This document shows, piece by piece, positions 51,203 to 59,392 of a stretch of 64,000 nt of DNA (position 1 is the first letter of the stretch; each line of letters begins with the position of its first letter). The DNA is taken from positions 171,122 through 235,121 of the forward strand of contig NZ_LBMU02000088.1 in the NCBI RefSeq assembly GCF_001005085.2, in the 5' to 3' direction. The notes beneath the pieces are model-generated. The model had not been told where the DNA came from. It did not search any database and worked only from the letters and a program-made list of their open reading frames with translations. The position numbers were made by a program, and so were the translations under genes. The DNA is from Streptomyces humi (GTDB lineage Bacteria > Actinomycetota > Actinomycetes > Streptomycetales > Streptomycetaceae).

Positions 51203-51637
51203 GTGATGTCTGCCGGGCCTGGAACAGCGGTGATGGGCAAACACACGGTGTTCTACGACGACGTCATCGACGCGGTCCATCTGTTCGGCCTGCTGGCACG
51301 CTATGGGACGTTGTGCCTGCTGATCGTGGACATGCGGCCGCTCCCCCCGGCGTGGGCCAGCGGCGCCGGATCAGGCGGGGGGGGGAAAGGCGTCAACGAA
51401 AAGACAGCCGCTAGGAAGACCGTGGCGGCGAAGAAGACGGCCGGGAAGAAGACGGCGGCCAAGAAGACGACGGCCAAGAAAACGGCGGCCAAGAAAACGG
51501 CGGCCAAGAAAACGGCGGCCAAGAAAACGGCGGCCAAGAAGGCGGCCAGCCGCCCGCAGGCCCGCCGCAGTGCGTGGTCGGCGCCGTGGCATGGTCGGCG
51601 CGGGCGCGTGACCGGCACGTGCGCGCGGGGTGGCTAG
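51203..51637 (+). CDS. Lysine-rich tail protein (histone H1/HU-tail-like), start uncertain
   Basis: The frame holds 144 codons. The first about 50 residues (KHTVFYDDVIDAVHLFGLLA) match no family. After a run of nine G (51377-51385) comes a basic tail of (A)AKKT pentapeptides, VAAKKTAGKKTAAKKTTAKK and onward, encoded by 15-bp repeats, ending in RPQARR. Such tails bind DNA in streptomycete HupS and H1-like proteins, but no HU domain precedes this one. The start may be ATG 51206 or 51233. It may be a fusion, a frameshifted gene or a novel nucleoid protein. It follows gvpL by 44 bp. Confidence 0.45.
   Translation: MMSAGPGTAVMGKHTVFYDDVIDAVHLFGLLARYGTLCLLIVDMRPLPPAWASGAGSGGGGKGVNEKTAARKTVAAKKTAGKKTAAKKTTAKKTAAKKTAAKKTAAKKTAAKKAASRPQARRSAWSAPWHGRRGRVTGTCARGG
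51431..51550. repeat. 15-bp coding tandem repeat (AKKTA)
   Basis: Eight units of AAGAA(A/G)ACGGCGGCC type; four consecutive copies (51476-51535) are identical, indicating recent expansion. Confidence 0.9.
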
Positions 51638-51641
51638 CGGG

Positions 51642-51905
51642 TCAGATCGCCTGCTTTACCGCGTGCAGGGAGCCGTTGAGGGTGCCTTCTTGCTGTTCGT
51701 AGTGGGAGAGTGCCAGGCCGAGGCCTATGAAGGTCGGTGCCCATTCGCCGACGAAGATTCCCCATCGGTCGGCTCGCTCGATGCCGGCCTGTTCTGCCTT
51801 GAGGCTGGCGATCCAGGATACGAAGCTGAGACCGATGGATGACAGGCCGGCGAGGTAGGCGTGTTCGCTGCGGATGCCCATGTCGTGCATCTTCTTGATC
51901 ACCAT
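51642..51905 (-). CDS. Small hypothetical protein with membrane helices
   Basis: An 87-residue protein, MVIKKMHDMGIRSEHAYLAG, LSSIGLSFVSWIASLKAEQA, ADRWGIFVGEWAPTFIGLG. Two hydrophobic segments suggest membrane association. GGAGAG lies 12 bases before the ATG. Similar short proteins are recalled in Streptomyces, without a known role. Its stop is close to the end of the lysine-rich frame, convergent. Confidence 0.7.
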   Translation of the reverse strand: MVIKKMHDMGIRSEHAYLAGLSSIGLSFVSWIASLKAEQAGIERADRWGIFVGEWAPTFIGLGLALSHYEQQEGTLNGSLHAVKQAI

Positions 51906-52297
51906 GGGGGCTCTCCGATCTGTGGCGGCTCCTGTCGGGTACCACACTGATTCCTCCCATACATCCCTCATGGATGCATATGAAGCAATATTCCCGACAA
52001 GATGCCCACCCGGTGACAGCCGCGACCGAGGCTGTGCCCCTCGACCATCGGAATGCTCCTGGCCGTCAGTCGGCCAGCCCCCGCGGCCAACTTCGCTCCG
52101 AGCGAGACTGTAGATCCCTCGGTGTGACTCCCGATCATGGAAGAAGCATCGATGACCCGTGAGAACACCGACCTGGTCACACCGTTCGTTCGACAGACCC
52201 GGCGCTGTCGTGTCACAGCGGGCACGGCTGGCCTGTCTGTTGTTGTGACCGAACAAGCGCCTGTCGAAGCGGCGCAGGTATGACGTGAGGAGCTGCC
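51906..52297. other. Gene-free divergent region
   Basis: 392 bp between divergent genes. GATGCATATGAAGCAATATTC (51972-51992) is an AT-rich island likely to hold the promoter of the small minus-strand gene. No operator or RNA structure identified. Confidence 0.4.
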
Positions 52298-53104
52298 ATG
52301 CGGGTGGCCGTGCTCGATGACGGTAGTCCCCTCGGCTCAGGGACCGTGGAGCAGGTGAAGAATCACGGTCTCGACGTCGTCGTGATCTTCAACCCGCGCG
52401 GATCCGGCTCTGTCACCCAGGCCGATCTGGCGGACAAGCTCGCCGGCTGTTCCGTCGTGATCGACCTTGCCGGGCCACCGAGTCTTGGCGACGGCACGCT
52501 GACGGAGGAGTACGGCCTCGTGATCGACGAGGAGTCCCTCCTGTCACGCGTCAGGGACTCGGTATCGATGCTGCTCGCCGCCGAAGCTGCCGTCGGAGTG
52601 CACCACCACATTGCCCTGTCCGTAGTGGGTGTCGACCGGATGGGGACGGAGGGGGCCTTCCGGGCCCTGCTAGGGAAGGAACGGATGGTGGCGGGCTCCG
52701 GGGTCCCGTACTCCATAATCCGGTCCACCCAAGTGTTCGAAACGGTCGTCGATGTGGCCGAGGCAGCCACTGAGGACTGGATCGTGTGGCTGCCGCCGGT
52801 TCGGACGCGACCGGTGGCAGGGGAGGAAGTGGCCACGCTTCTCGCTCACACCGCAGCGTTCTCACCATTGCAGGGTGTGAAGGAGATTGCCGGTCCCGAA
52901 CAGTTCAGGCTCGACACCTTCGTACGGCAGGCGCTGACCGCGGAGCACGAGCACCGTCAGGTCTTCACCGACTGGCGCAGCACCTTCTTCGGTAGTCGGG
53001 TGCGGCGCGATGATCTGCTTCCGGGGCCGGGCGCCTACATCGCACAGCGGCTCTATGGGGAATGGCTCATTGACCGGACGGGGGAGGGGCACAGGACGTC
53101 CTGA
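52298..53104 (+). CDS. NAD(P)-binding protein, NmrA-like atypical SDR
   Basis: A 268-residue Rossmann protein: MRVAVLDDGSPLGSGTVEQV has an altered glycine motif, followed by VVIDLAGPPSLGDGTLTEEY, HHIALSVVGVDRMGTEGAFR and VPYSIIRSTQVFETVVDVAE (the YSIIR.TQF signature of NmrA/YwnB-like SDRs). Redox sensing or flavin/quinone reduction is plausible. No catalytic Tyr-X3-Lys is seen, in line with atypical SDRs. Confidence 0.8.
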   Translation: MRVAVLDDGSPLGSGTVEQVKNHGLDVVVIFNPRGSGSVTQADLADKLAGCSVVIDLAGPPSLGDGTLTEEYGLVIDEESLLSRVRDSVSMLLAAEAAVGVHHHIALSVVGVDRMGTEGAFRALLGKERMVAGSGVPYSIIRSTQVFETVVDVAEAATEDWIVWLPPVRTRPVAGEEVATLLAHTAAFSPLQGVKEIAGPEQFRLDTFVRQALTAEHEHRQVFTDWRSTFFGSRVRRDDLLPGPGAYIAQRLYGEWLIDRTGEGHRTS

Positions 53105-53329
53105 CCAGCGCTCGCAGTCGTGCACGAATCGGTGCCGGCGAGGGGCCGAGCACGACTTGCGGCGGTTGCCCGGTCTACGGAGGGCGGGTACGGCCGTCGC
53201 GGCGTTCTCCGCGTGAGGCGGCTCCGGTCGGCATGAAGGCGCCTGCTCCGTGGTGGGCCGACGCCCGGCACGCCGGCACGCGGCAGATGACGGAGGCATC
53301 CATGGGGCCAGGGCGCCGGTGACGCGTTG

Positions 53330-53683
53330 TCAGGAGGGGTCGAGTTCGACGACGACGCGGTAGCTCGCCGGTTCCGAGGTGATGTGCAGGTCGGGGTCGT
53401 CGAACATGCGCCGTAGCGAGGCATGCCACTCGGGATTGTCGGTGGCTTTGTCGAGGGCGGTCCCCGACGTCCACTCCGCGATGTGGACGAAGCGGGTCTC
53501 CGGGCCTTCGCCGAGGGGACGGTGCAGGCGGGAGCGGAGGAAGCCGGGCTGGGCCGCCATGATTCGGGCGTTCTCCTGGTACACCACGGTGAAGTGGTCG
53601 GCTTCGTCCGTCGGCACGGTGTAGCTCTTGATGACGGTGACGGGTCCGTCGGTGCTGGTCTTCGACGCGAGGGAATGGCTCAT
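53330..53683 (-). CDS. Antibiotic biosynthesis monooxygenase (ABM) domain protein
   Basis: A 117-residue ABM ferredoxin-like fold: VTVIKSYTVPTDEADHFTVV, ARIMAAQPGFLRSRLHRPLG and RFVHIAEWTSGTALDKATDN. ABM proteins are small cofactor-free monooxygenases or heme-handling enzymes. ATG 53683 is chosen as the last start before the domain; the longer frame upstream is not conserved. No operon partner. Confidence 0.85.
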   Translation of the reverse strand: MSHSLASKTSTDGPVTVIKSYTVPTDEADHFTVVYQENARIMAAQPGFLRSRLHRPLGEGPETRFVHIAEWTSGTALDKATDNPEWHASLRRMFDDPDLHITSEPASYRVVVELDPS

Positions 53684-53918
53684 GTCCCCACTGACCGACG
53701 ACGCCCCGCGCTTGTGACGGGTCGACGGGTGCCGATGTACGCGATCCCACTGGGAGAGACGAAGACCCTCATACGGTGTGCCCGACGGCACTTCGCGTGA
53801 GAGCCCTCTTGTCACTGCTCGACTACGGGGACACATGGCTCAGCTGCCGCCGTTCTCCCAGTGGTGAACGGCGGCGGGTGCGGTCACGTCGTTCGTGTAG
53901 ACGTGGGCGGCACGGCGC

Positions 53919-53938
53919 TTGTACTGGATCGTGTACAA
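53919..53938. promoter_or_regulatory. Orphan 20-bp operator-like palindrome
   Basis: TTGTACTGGATCGTGTACAA has perfect 6-bp arms and lies in a 345-bp gap (53684-54028) that contains no gene. It resembles TetR sites but has no target gene downstream, so it may be left from a deleted regulator/target pair. Confidence 0.45.
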
Positions 53939-54028
53939 ATTGCTATCCGCTCCGCACAGTGACTTTGACACCGTGTGACCGGCTCGGTCCGCTCTGGCTT
54001 TTAGTGCACGGAGCCGAGAGGGCTTCGG

Positions 54029-54580
54029 TCAGGACTCCTGGGCGCGGTAGAGGCCGCGGCCGGCCCGGCGTACGCGGGAGGTGCCGACCAGACGGTCGAG
54101 CGTGCTGCGCACCGCATTGATGCTCCCGGAGTCGGTGTCACGGCCGAGCGCCGCGGCCACGTCGCGCGCGCGGACCTCCGCGTCACCGACGCCCGTGAAG
54201 TACTCCAGGATCTGTTCGGTGAGCGCGCCGTAGCTGCGCGGTTCGTCGGCCTCCGCATGCGAGGAGGCCGTCGGCTTCTCCTTCTGCGTGGGCTCCGCCT
54301 GTCGCGGCGCGGACTGCTTTCGCGCCATGCGGGCGGCGGGCGTGACGACCGGAGTGTCGGCCTCCGCCTGTTCGGGCTGCTCGGCGGCGCGGCGCCCGGA
54401 AGGCTCGGCCATGAGGACCGTCAGGGCGCTCAGCGCGCGCTGGACGGAGTCGAGGTGGGCGGCCACGGCGGCCAGTTCCCTCTCCAGTGCCTGCTTCTGG
54501 ATCTCCAGGCGGGCGAGGTCCTCCTGGAGGCTCTCCGCAGTGACCTCAAGCTCATGCGCTGCGCGAGTTGCCGAGACCAT
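54029..54580 (-). CDS. Coiled-coil and winged-helix protein
   Basis: A 183-residue protein. Residues 5-60 (LEVTAESLQEDLARLEIQKQ, ALERELAAVAAHLDSVQRAL) form a coiled coil; a Glu/Pro-rich linker follows; residues about 115-183 (YGALTEQILEYFTGVGDAEV, AALGRDTDSGSINAVRSTLD, RLVGTSRVRRAGRGLYRAQ) form a winged-helix DNA-binding domain. Recalled in Streptomyces as a possible regulator. Dimeric DNA binding is the expected role. Confidence 0.8.
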   Translation of the reverse strand: MVSATRAAHELEVTAESLQEDLARLEIQKQALERELAAVAAHLDSVQRALSALTVLMAEPSGRRAAEQPEQAEADTPVVTPAARMARKQSAPRQAEPTQKEKPTASSHAEADEPRSYGALTEQILEYFTGVGDAEVRARDVAAALGRDTDSGSINAVRSTLDRLVGTSRVRRAGRGLYRAQES

Positions 54581-54852
54581 GTCTTCCTCTCATCCTCAAC
54601 CCTCCGTGCCGCGCCTCGCTGAAGTCAGCTGCGGTGCCGCTCGGCCGGGACCCGGGGAGATGTGTGTGTCTGCATCGTATGTCACAGCGTACGAGGTGTG
54701 GACCCGGAAGATGCAAGATGGTGCTGCGAGGTCCCGTCGAGCCAGGTGACTGCCACCGTCCCTTCTCCCTTCGCGAGCGGCGCCTCAGCGGTGCGGACTG
54801 CTCGCGAAGGTGGCGCAACCGATGCGCCGAACTCCTGGCGCAGGCGTCGTCC

Positions 54853-55719
54853 TCACTTCTGCTGCGTGGCCGGCCGGTTCCAGTGCCGAAGCTTGTCAGG
54901 GTTGAGGACCGCCCAGATCTGCACGACGCGGTCGCCCGCGACGTCCAGGCTGATGACCGCGGCGACCTCGTCGCCGTAGCGCACCACGATTCCGGTGCGG
55001 CCGTTGACGGACTGGCAGCGCAGTGTGGTGCGGGGGCGGCCGGCCAGGAGGGTCAGCAGGCTGCGGGTGACGCGCCGTGCGCCATGGACGGGCCGGGCCA
55101 GGGTTCTGACCTTGCCACCTCCGTCGAAGAACACCGTGGCGTCCGGTGCCAGGAGGGACGTCAGGCGGGCGGGGTGCTCCGCCACGCAGGCCTGTCGGAC
55201 CGCTCGCACCACACGGTCGTGCTGTTGTGGTGTCGTGGGGTGTGCCCACCTGGCCCCAAGGCTGTGCCGGGCCCGGGCGGCGAGTTCGTCGCATTCTTGT
55301 TCCGTCTGTCCGACGATGGCGGCGACCGTCCCCGGAGCCATCCCGAACACGTCGTTGAGGACGAACGCGGCCCGCTCGGCCGGTGACAGCGTGTCCAGCG
55401 CATCCAACAGGGCCTGGCTCACTTCTTCGTCCAGGTCCTGAGGGGGCGCCGCGCCGTCCGGGCCCGGCCGCGACCGCCCGGCCGGTGCCAAGCGCTCCAG
55501 ACAGATGCCGCCGACGGTCGTCACCAGCCAGGACCGGGGTTCGGCGATACGCATCCTGTGGGCGTCGGACAGGTCGTACCAGCGCCGGTAGGCCTCCGCC
55601 ACGACGGCGTCGGCGTCCTGGCTCCGGCCCAGCATCCAGTAGGCCACGTTGAGCAGTCGGCGCCGCTCGTCGAGCAGCTCCCCGATCGGCACCGTCTCGT
55701 CGTCCTGTACCCGGTCCAT
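54853..55719 (-). CDS. ECF41-family sigma factor (SigJ-like)
   Basis: A 288-residue ECF sigma. Region 2 lies at residues 10-75 (LLDERRRLLNVAYWMLGRSQ) and region 4 at about 115-165 (LSPAERAAFVLNDVFGMAPG, VAAIVGQTEQECDELAARA). A C-terminal SnoaL-like extension, residues 175-288, has the ECF41 signatures FFDGGGKVRT and LNPDKLRHW. These factors are controlled by the extension rather than a classical anti-sigma factor. ATG 55719 follows AGGGGCG. No carboxymuconolactone decarboxylase-type partner gene is adjacent. Confidence 0.9.
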   Translation of the reverse strand: MDRVQDDETVPIGELLDERRRLLNVAYWMLGRSQDADAVVAEAYRRWYDLSDAHRMRIAEPRSWLVTTVGGICLERLAPAGRSRPGPDGAAPPQDLDEEVSQALLDALDTLSPAERAAFVLNDVFGMAPGTVAAIVGQTEQECDELAARARHSLGARWAHPTTPQQHDRVVRAVRQACVAEHPARLTSLLAPDATVFFDGGGKVRTLARPVHGARRVTRSLLTLLAGRPRTTLRCQSVNGRTGIVVRYGDEVAAVISLDVAGDRVVQIWAVLNPDKLRHWNRPATQQK

Positions 55720-55996
55720 CTGGCATCGCCCCTTCGCACAGCACCCGACAAGGCGGTGCCACCCCTGATTCCTGCCGTTGTCCGCCGCGGCCGCCGAGAA
55801 TGGGGCAGTCCGCCTCGTCCGGCGGGTCCAGCCGATGCACTGCTGACCGGACAGGGACAGATCGTGTGACACGGTTTCCCGGTCGCCCATGGCTGCGCCC
55901 CCGTGCGCAGGCGGGCCGCAGGTTGAGGGTGGAGCCGCTCTCTGTCTCCCACGCGGCGCAGGTACGGCACGTTGTCCAGGTCCGCCCCGGGCACCG

Positions 55997-56108
55997 TCAG
56001 GTGTGTGCGTCGACGGCCGTCACGCGCGTTCCCGTCATCAGCTCGACGTCGTGCTCGCGGTACCAGTTCTCGGAATGCACGAAGGCCGCGGCGGTCCGCG
56101 GATCCGCG
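55997..56108 (-). pseudogene. Fragment of an FAD/NAD(P) oxidoreductase
   Basis: The minus strand reads ADPRTAAAFVHSENWYREHD, VELMTGTRVTAVDAHT, stop 55997-55999. The WYxEHDVELxTGTRVTAVD stretch is the beta-strand before the second Rossmann loop of ferredoxin-reductase/AIF-type enzymes. Upstream it dissolves into a GAC GGC hexamer repeat. The rest of this 450-bp gap before the ECF gene has no coding sequence. Confidence 0.55.
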
Positions 56109-56111
56109 CCG

Positions 56112-56167
56112 CTCGTCGCCGTCGCCGTCGCCGTCGCCGTCGGCGTCGGCGTGGGCGTGGGCGTGGG
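56112..56167. repeat. Hexamer repeat next to hydrolase stop codon
   Basis: GTCGCC repeated, grading into GGCGTC and GGCGTG, fills 55 bp between the oxidoreductase fragment and the hydrolase stop. It marks a slippage-prone junction. Confidence 0.8.
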
Positions 56168-56902
56168 CTAGCGTCCGGTGCCCTGCGCCCAGTGCGCCTC
56201 GAGGGCGGCGGCCACCTCCGCGGGCCGCTCCAGCACCGTCCAGTGGTTGCAGTCGAGACGGAGGACGCGGGTGGCGCGCAGGGCGGCGCCGAGTTCGTCG
56301 CCGAACTCGATCTGGCAGGCCGGGTCGCGCTCGCCCCAGAACACCAGCGCGGGCGCGGTGACGTTCGACAGGGCCGGTTCCCACTCCGGCCCCATGGTCA
56401 CCGCGGACCGGTACAGCCGCAGGATGCTGTCCTTCATCGTGCCGTCGACGTGCCGGACCATCTCCTCCACCGGTTCGGCGGGCGCGTCGAAGCCGTTCAC
56501 CAGGTCCTTCGCGAAGGACTCAGGGTCCAGTTCGGCCATGAACCGCTCGCCGGCGACGGGGTCCTGCCAGGTCTCGGCCAGCGGGTGCCAGACGTAGCGG
56601 GAACTGACGGGTCCGTTGCCACCGGCCCAGGTGCGCACCAGGTCGGGGCGGAGGGAGGCGACGCGGGCGGTGAGGATGCAGCCCCAGTCGTGACCGACCA
56701 GGTCCACGGGCTCGCCGACGCGCTCGATGCGTTCGACGAGCCAGTCGACGTACTCCTCCTTGCTGGATCCGAAGCCGATGGGGCGGGGGGTGCCGAACCC
56801 GGGCAGGTCCCAGGCCTCGACGTCGGAGCGGGTCAGGTGTCGGCGCACGTCGTTCCACGCGCGGTGGGTGTCGGGAACGCCGTGGATGAGGATGGCGGGC
56901 AT
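56168..56902 (-). CDS. Alpha/beta hydrolase, epoxide-hydrolase-like
   Basis: A 244-residue compact hydrolase: AILIHGVPDTHRAWNDVRRH (HGxP oxyanion), LVGHDWGCILTARVASLRPD (Asp nucleophile in GHDWG), VFWGERDPACQ (acid), and LDCNHWTVLERP (His). The Asp nucleophile favours epoxide hydrolase or dehalogenase chemistry. The N-terminal cap is short and begins right at strand 3, so the ATG may be internal, but no upstream extension is apparent. An imperfect GTGGCAC-N3-GTGTCAC dyad lies about 110 bp before it. Confidence 0.87.
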   Translation of the reverse strand: MPAILIHGVPDTHRAWNDVRRHLTRSDVEAWDLPGFGTPRPIGFGSSKEEYVDWLVERIERVGEPVDLVGHDWGCILTARVASLRPDLVRTWAGGNGPVSSRYVWHPLAETWQDPVAGERFMAELDPESFAKDLVNGFDAPAEPVEEMVRHVDGTMKDSILRLYRSAVTMGPEWEPALSNVTAPALVFWGERDPACQIEFGDELGAALRATRVLRLDCNHWTVLERPAEVAAALEAHWAQGTGR

Positions 56903-57339
56903 GTCGGTACATCTCTCGTGATAGGGGCCGCGGCCGCATCCGGGGAGGCTGTGCGGTCACGGCGGGCCGGGACGACGAGCATCATGTGCTGCGCCGAATG
57001 CACCCAACATAGTGGCACACGGTGTCACGAGTGTAGGCCGCTCAGCGCGACGACCGGTGTCCTGAGTACGGGTTCACCCGGTGCGGACGCGGGCGGTCCC
57101 GCGGTACTGACCGTATGGCGCGCCTGAACGGCGACCCGTCGCTCCCTTCGACGCGATGTGACACAAAGAGCGCCGTCCCGGCGGTGGCCCCGGTGTCACA
57201 CGTGCGGGCCCTCGCCTGTCTGTCCTTCTGCGGACCTTGCCCGGGCCTCCTCGGCCGCGGTCCGCTCCACCACCGGCAGGCACACGGCGACGGCCCGCAA
57301 CGACTGATCGTCGTGACCAGCGACCGCAAGGACCCACTT
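56903..57339. promoter_or_regulatory. Divergent gap with repeated GTGNCAC half-sites
   Basis: GTGGCACACGGTGTCAC (57012-57028), GTGACAC (57158-57164) and GTGTCAC (57193-57199) recur in this 437-bp gap between the hydrolase and the YceI gene. No coding sequence is supported. The sites may serve one regulator acting on both genes. Confidence 0.45.
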
Positions 57340-57912
57340 ATGTCGACCGTCGTCCCGTACCCAGCGCTGACAGGTGTCTACACCATCGACCCGGCACACA
57401 GCACCATCGGCTTCTCCGTCCGGCACGCGGTGATCGCGAACGTGCGCGGGCGCTTCGGCGCGTTCGAGGGGCTGGTCAAGCTGGACGGGTACCAACTCAG
57501 CCGCTCCGAGGCTTACTTGAGCGTCCAGACCGGCAGTATCGACACCAGCAGCCCGGACCGGGACACCCATCTCGCGGGTCCGGATTTCCTCGACGCCGCC
57601 ACCTATCCGCTGATGGTCTTCCGCTCCGCCGGCCTCGCCGACCGTGGAGACGGCCAGTTCCGTCTGATGGGCCACCTCAGGATCAAGGACGTCGAACTCC
57701 CTCTCCACATCCACCTCGCCTTCGACGGGGTCACGCGGGACGAGAGCGGAGACCACCGTGTCGGTTTCTCCGGCACCGCCCTGGTGCGCCGCTCCGACTG
57801 GGGGCTCGGCGGGAACACACCCGAACAAGCCGGCGGTGTCCTCCTCAGTGACAAGGTCAGGCTCAACTTCGACGTCTCCGCCGTCCGCCTCTCCCGCTCG
57901 TATGCCGCATGA
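57340..57912 (+). CDS. YceI-family lipid/isoprenoid-binding protein
   Basis: A 190-residue YceI lipocalin-like protein: LTGVYTIDPAHSTIGFSVRH (the family's opening DxxHS.. motif), VRGRFGAFEGLVKLDGYQLS, SIDTSSPDRDTHLAGPDFLD and VRRSDWGLGGN. It has no signal peptide, so it is likely cytosolic. The barrel binds polyisoprenoids such as quinone precursors, which fits the cytochrome b gene nearby. ATG 57340 is the last start before the domain. Followed 121 bp later by the ferritin-like gene. Confidence 0.92.
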   Translation: MSTVVPYPALTGVYTIDPAHSTIGFSVRHAVIANVRGRFGAFEGLVKLDGYQLSRSEAYLSVQTGSIDTSSPDRDTHLAGPDFLDAATYPLMVFRSAGLADRGDGQFRLMGHLRIKDVELPLHIHLAFDGVTRDESGDHRVGFSGTALVRRSDWGLGGNTPEQAGGVLLSDKVRLNFDVSAVRLSRSYAA

Positions 57913-58033
57913 CCAACCCCGCACCACAACACCGACCGCCCCGCGCGGTCCCCGCCGGCAGCGATGCCGGTGACCACAGGTCGGTCCGCAGCCGCGGCCG
58001 AACCGTACGCACGAGATCCAGGTGAGACCCCCC

Positions 58034-59095
58034 ATGAATCAGCAAGACACCACCGTCCAGACCGGGTTGCGCTCCATCACCACGATGAAGGACCTGCGAG
58101 AGCACCTTCAGTGGGCCATCGAGCTGGAACACGCCACACTGCCGCCCTACCTCACAGCCCTCTACTCGCTCGACCCCGAGCGGAACGCCCACGCCGTCGA
58201 AGTGGTCAGCAGCGTGTTCGTCGAGGAGATGATCCACCTCGCGCTGGTGGCGAACCTCCTGAACGCGGTCGGCGGGCAACCTCGCGTCGACACCCCGCGG
58301 ATACTGTCGCCGCATCCGCGGCCCATGCCGCACGCCGACCCCTCCATGCAGCTGTCCCTGCTGCCGTTCGGTCAGGAGGCGGTCACCATGTTCCTCCGCC
58401 TCGAACAACCCGCCCACCCGGGCGACCCGGCCGAGAGCGACGCCTACATGACGATCGGCCAGTTCTACGACGCGGTCGAGAAGGGCCTGCGACACCTGTG
58501 CGCCGAGCTCGGCGAGGAACAGGTCTTCACCGGTGATCCCGCCCGTCAGGTGGCCGCAGGACCCTTCGGGCACACCGGCGGGCGGCTGAGCCCGGTCACC
58601 GATCTCGCCTCGGCGCTCTCCGCCCTGGAGGAGATCGTGGAGCAGGGCGAGGGCGCGGCACGTGTCGACGTGTGGGACGGGGACATGGACATGTTCCACC
58701 CGCAGACCAAGGCGGTCTCGCACTACTACCGCTTCCAGGAGCTCGCACAGGGCCGGCGCTTCCAGCCGGGGGACACACCGGAGACAGGGCCCACCGGCGA
58801 GACGCTCACCCTCGACCCCGCCGGGGTGCGCCCGATGCGGCCCAACCCGAGGCTGGAGGACCATCCGGAGGGCAGCGCGATCCGCACGGCGCAGGAAGCG
58901 TTCAACATCGCCTACGGCAAGCTGTTGCGGCTCCTGGAGCAGGCGTTCAACGGCAATCCCGCGATGCTCGGGGTGTCGGTGGGCACGATGTACGCGCTCA
59001 AGGGGCAGGCACAGAGCCTGATGTCGATGCCCGACGGCGAGGGCCTGACCGCGGGCCCGACCTTCGACTACGTCGCTCCCGAAGATCGCGGCTGA
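58034..59095 (+). CDS. Ferritin-like domain protein (VioB-type iron domain)
   Basis: A 353-residue protein whose first 130 residues form the ferritin-like domain: LQWAIELEHATLPPYLTALY, VSSVFVEEMIHLALVANLLN (ExxH and EExxH iron ligands) and a later QTKAVSHYYRFQELAQGRRF. Similar domains occur in iminophenylpyruvate dimer synthases such as VioB/RebD, and as stand-alone proteins. A di-iron or heme-linked oxidative role is likely. Followed by a strong hairpin terminator, so it and YceI form one unit. Confidence 0.85.
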   Translation: MNQQDTTVQTGLRSITTMKDLREHLQWAIELEHATLPPYLTALYSLDPERNAHAVEVVSSVFVEEMIHLALVANLLNAVGGQPRVDTPRILSPHPRPMPHADPSMQLSLLPFGQEAVTMFLRLEQPAHPGDPAESDAYMTIGQFYDAVEKGLRHLCAELGEEQVFTGDPARQVAAGPFGHTGGRLSPVTDLASALSALEEIVEQGEGAARVDVWDGDMDMFHPQTKAVSHYYRFQELAQGRRFQPGDTPETGPTGETLTLDPAGVRPMRPNPRLEDHPEGSAIRTAQEAFNIAYGKLLRLLEQAFNGNPAMLGVSVGTMYALKGQAQSLMSMPDGEGLTAGPTFDYVAPEDRG

Positions 59096-59109
59096 CCCCC
59101 GCACACATG

Positions 59110-59141
59110 GTGGCCCCCTGGACGACGGTCCAGGGGGCCAC
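59110..59141 (+). terminator. Strong hairpin terminator
   Basis: GTGGCCCCCTGGAC and GTCCAGGGGGCCAC make a perfect 14-bp stem with a GACG tetraloop, 14 bp after the ferritin-like gene. Confidence 0.9.
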
Positions 59142-59144
59142 GAC

Positions 59145-59313
59145 GTTGGTGCGGGTCAGCGGGGAGGAGGGCGGCGTCGAACCCCAGGGCCTTGACGTTG
59201 TCGGCGTCGTGGGCGGCGTCGCTGAGCACCGAGCCGCCGTAGGAGTGTCCGGTTAGGACCTCTTTGAGGGAGAGCGAGGTGCGGACCCGCTGGTAGGTGG
59301 AACTGCGGTTCAT
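59145..59313 (-). pseudogene. Alpha/beta hydrolase fragment
   Basis: From ATG 59313 the frame reads MNRSSTYQRVRTSLSLKE, then VLTGHSYGGSVLSDAAHDAD, NVKALGFDAALLPADPHQ. The GHSYGG nucleophile elbow and NVKALGFDAA follow the common alpha/beta hydrolase pattern (GHSYGGxVxxxAAxxxxNVKALVxxAA). Everything before and after this block is missing, and the end is buried in the terminator. Possibly a short expressed peptide, but not an enzyme. Confidence 0.6.
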
Positions 59314-59392
59314 GAGGGGCCCTTTCTGGAAACGGTGTGCTGTCACCTTCGAGGACCGTGCGCGTGTCGCAGGTATGGCACTTTGTGCCTTT

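Noticed and set aside
51431..51550. Possible CRISPR array
   Set aside because: Contiguous 15-bp in-frame units coding for AKKTA, with no spacers.
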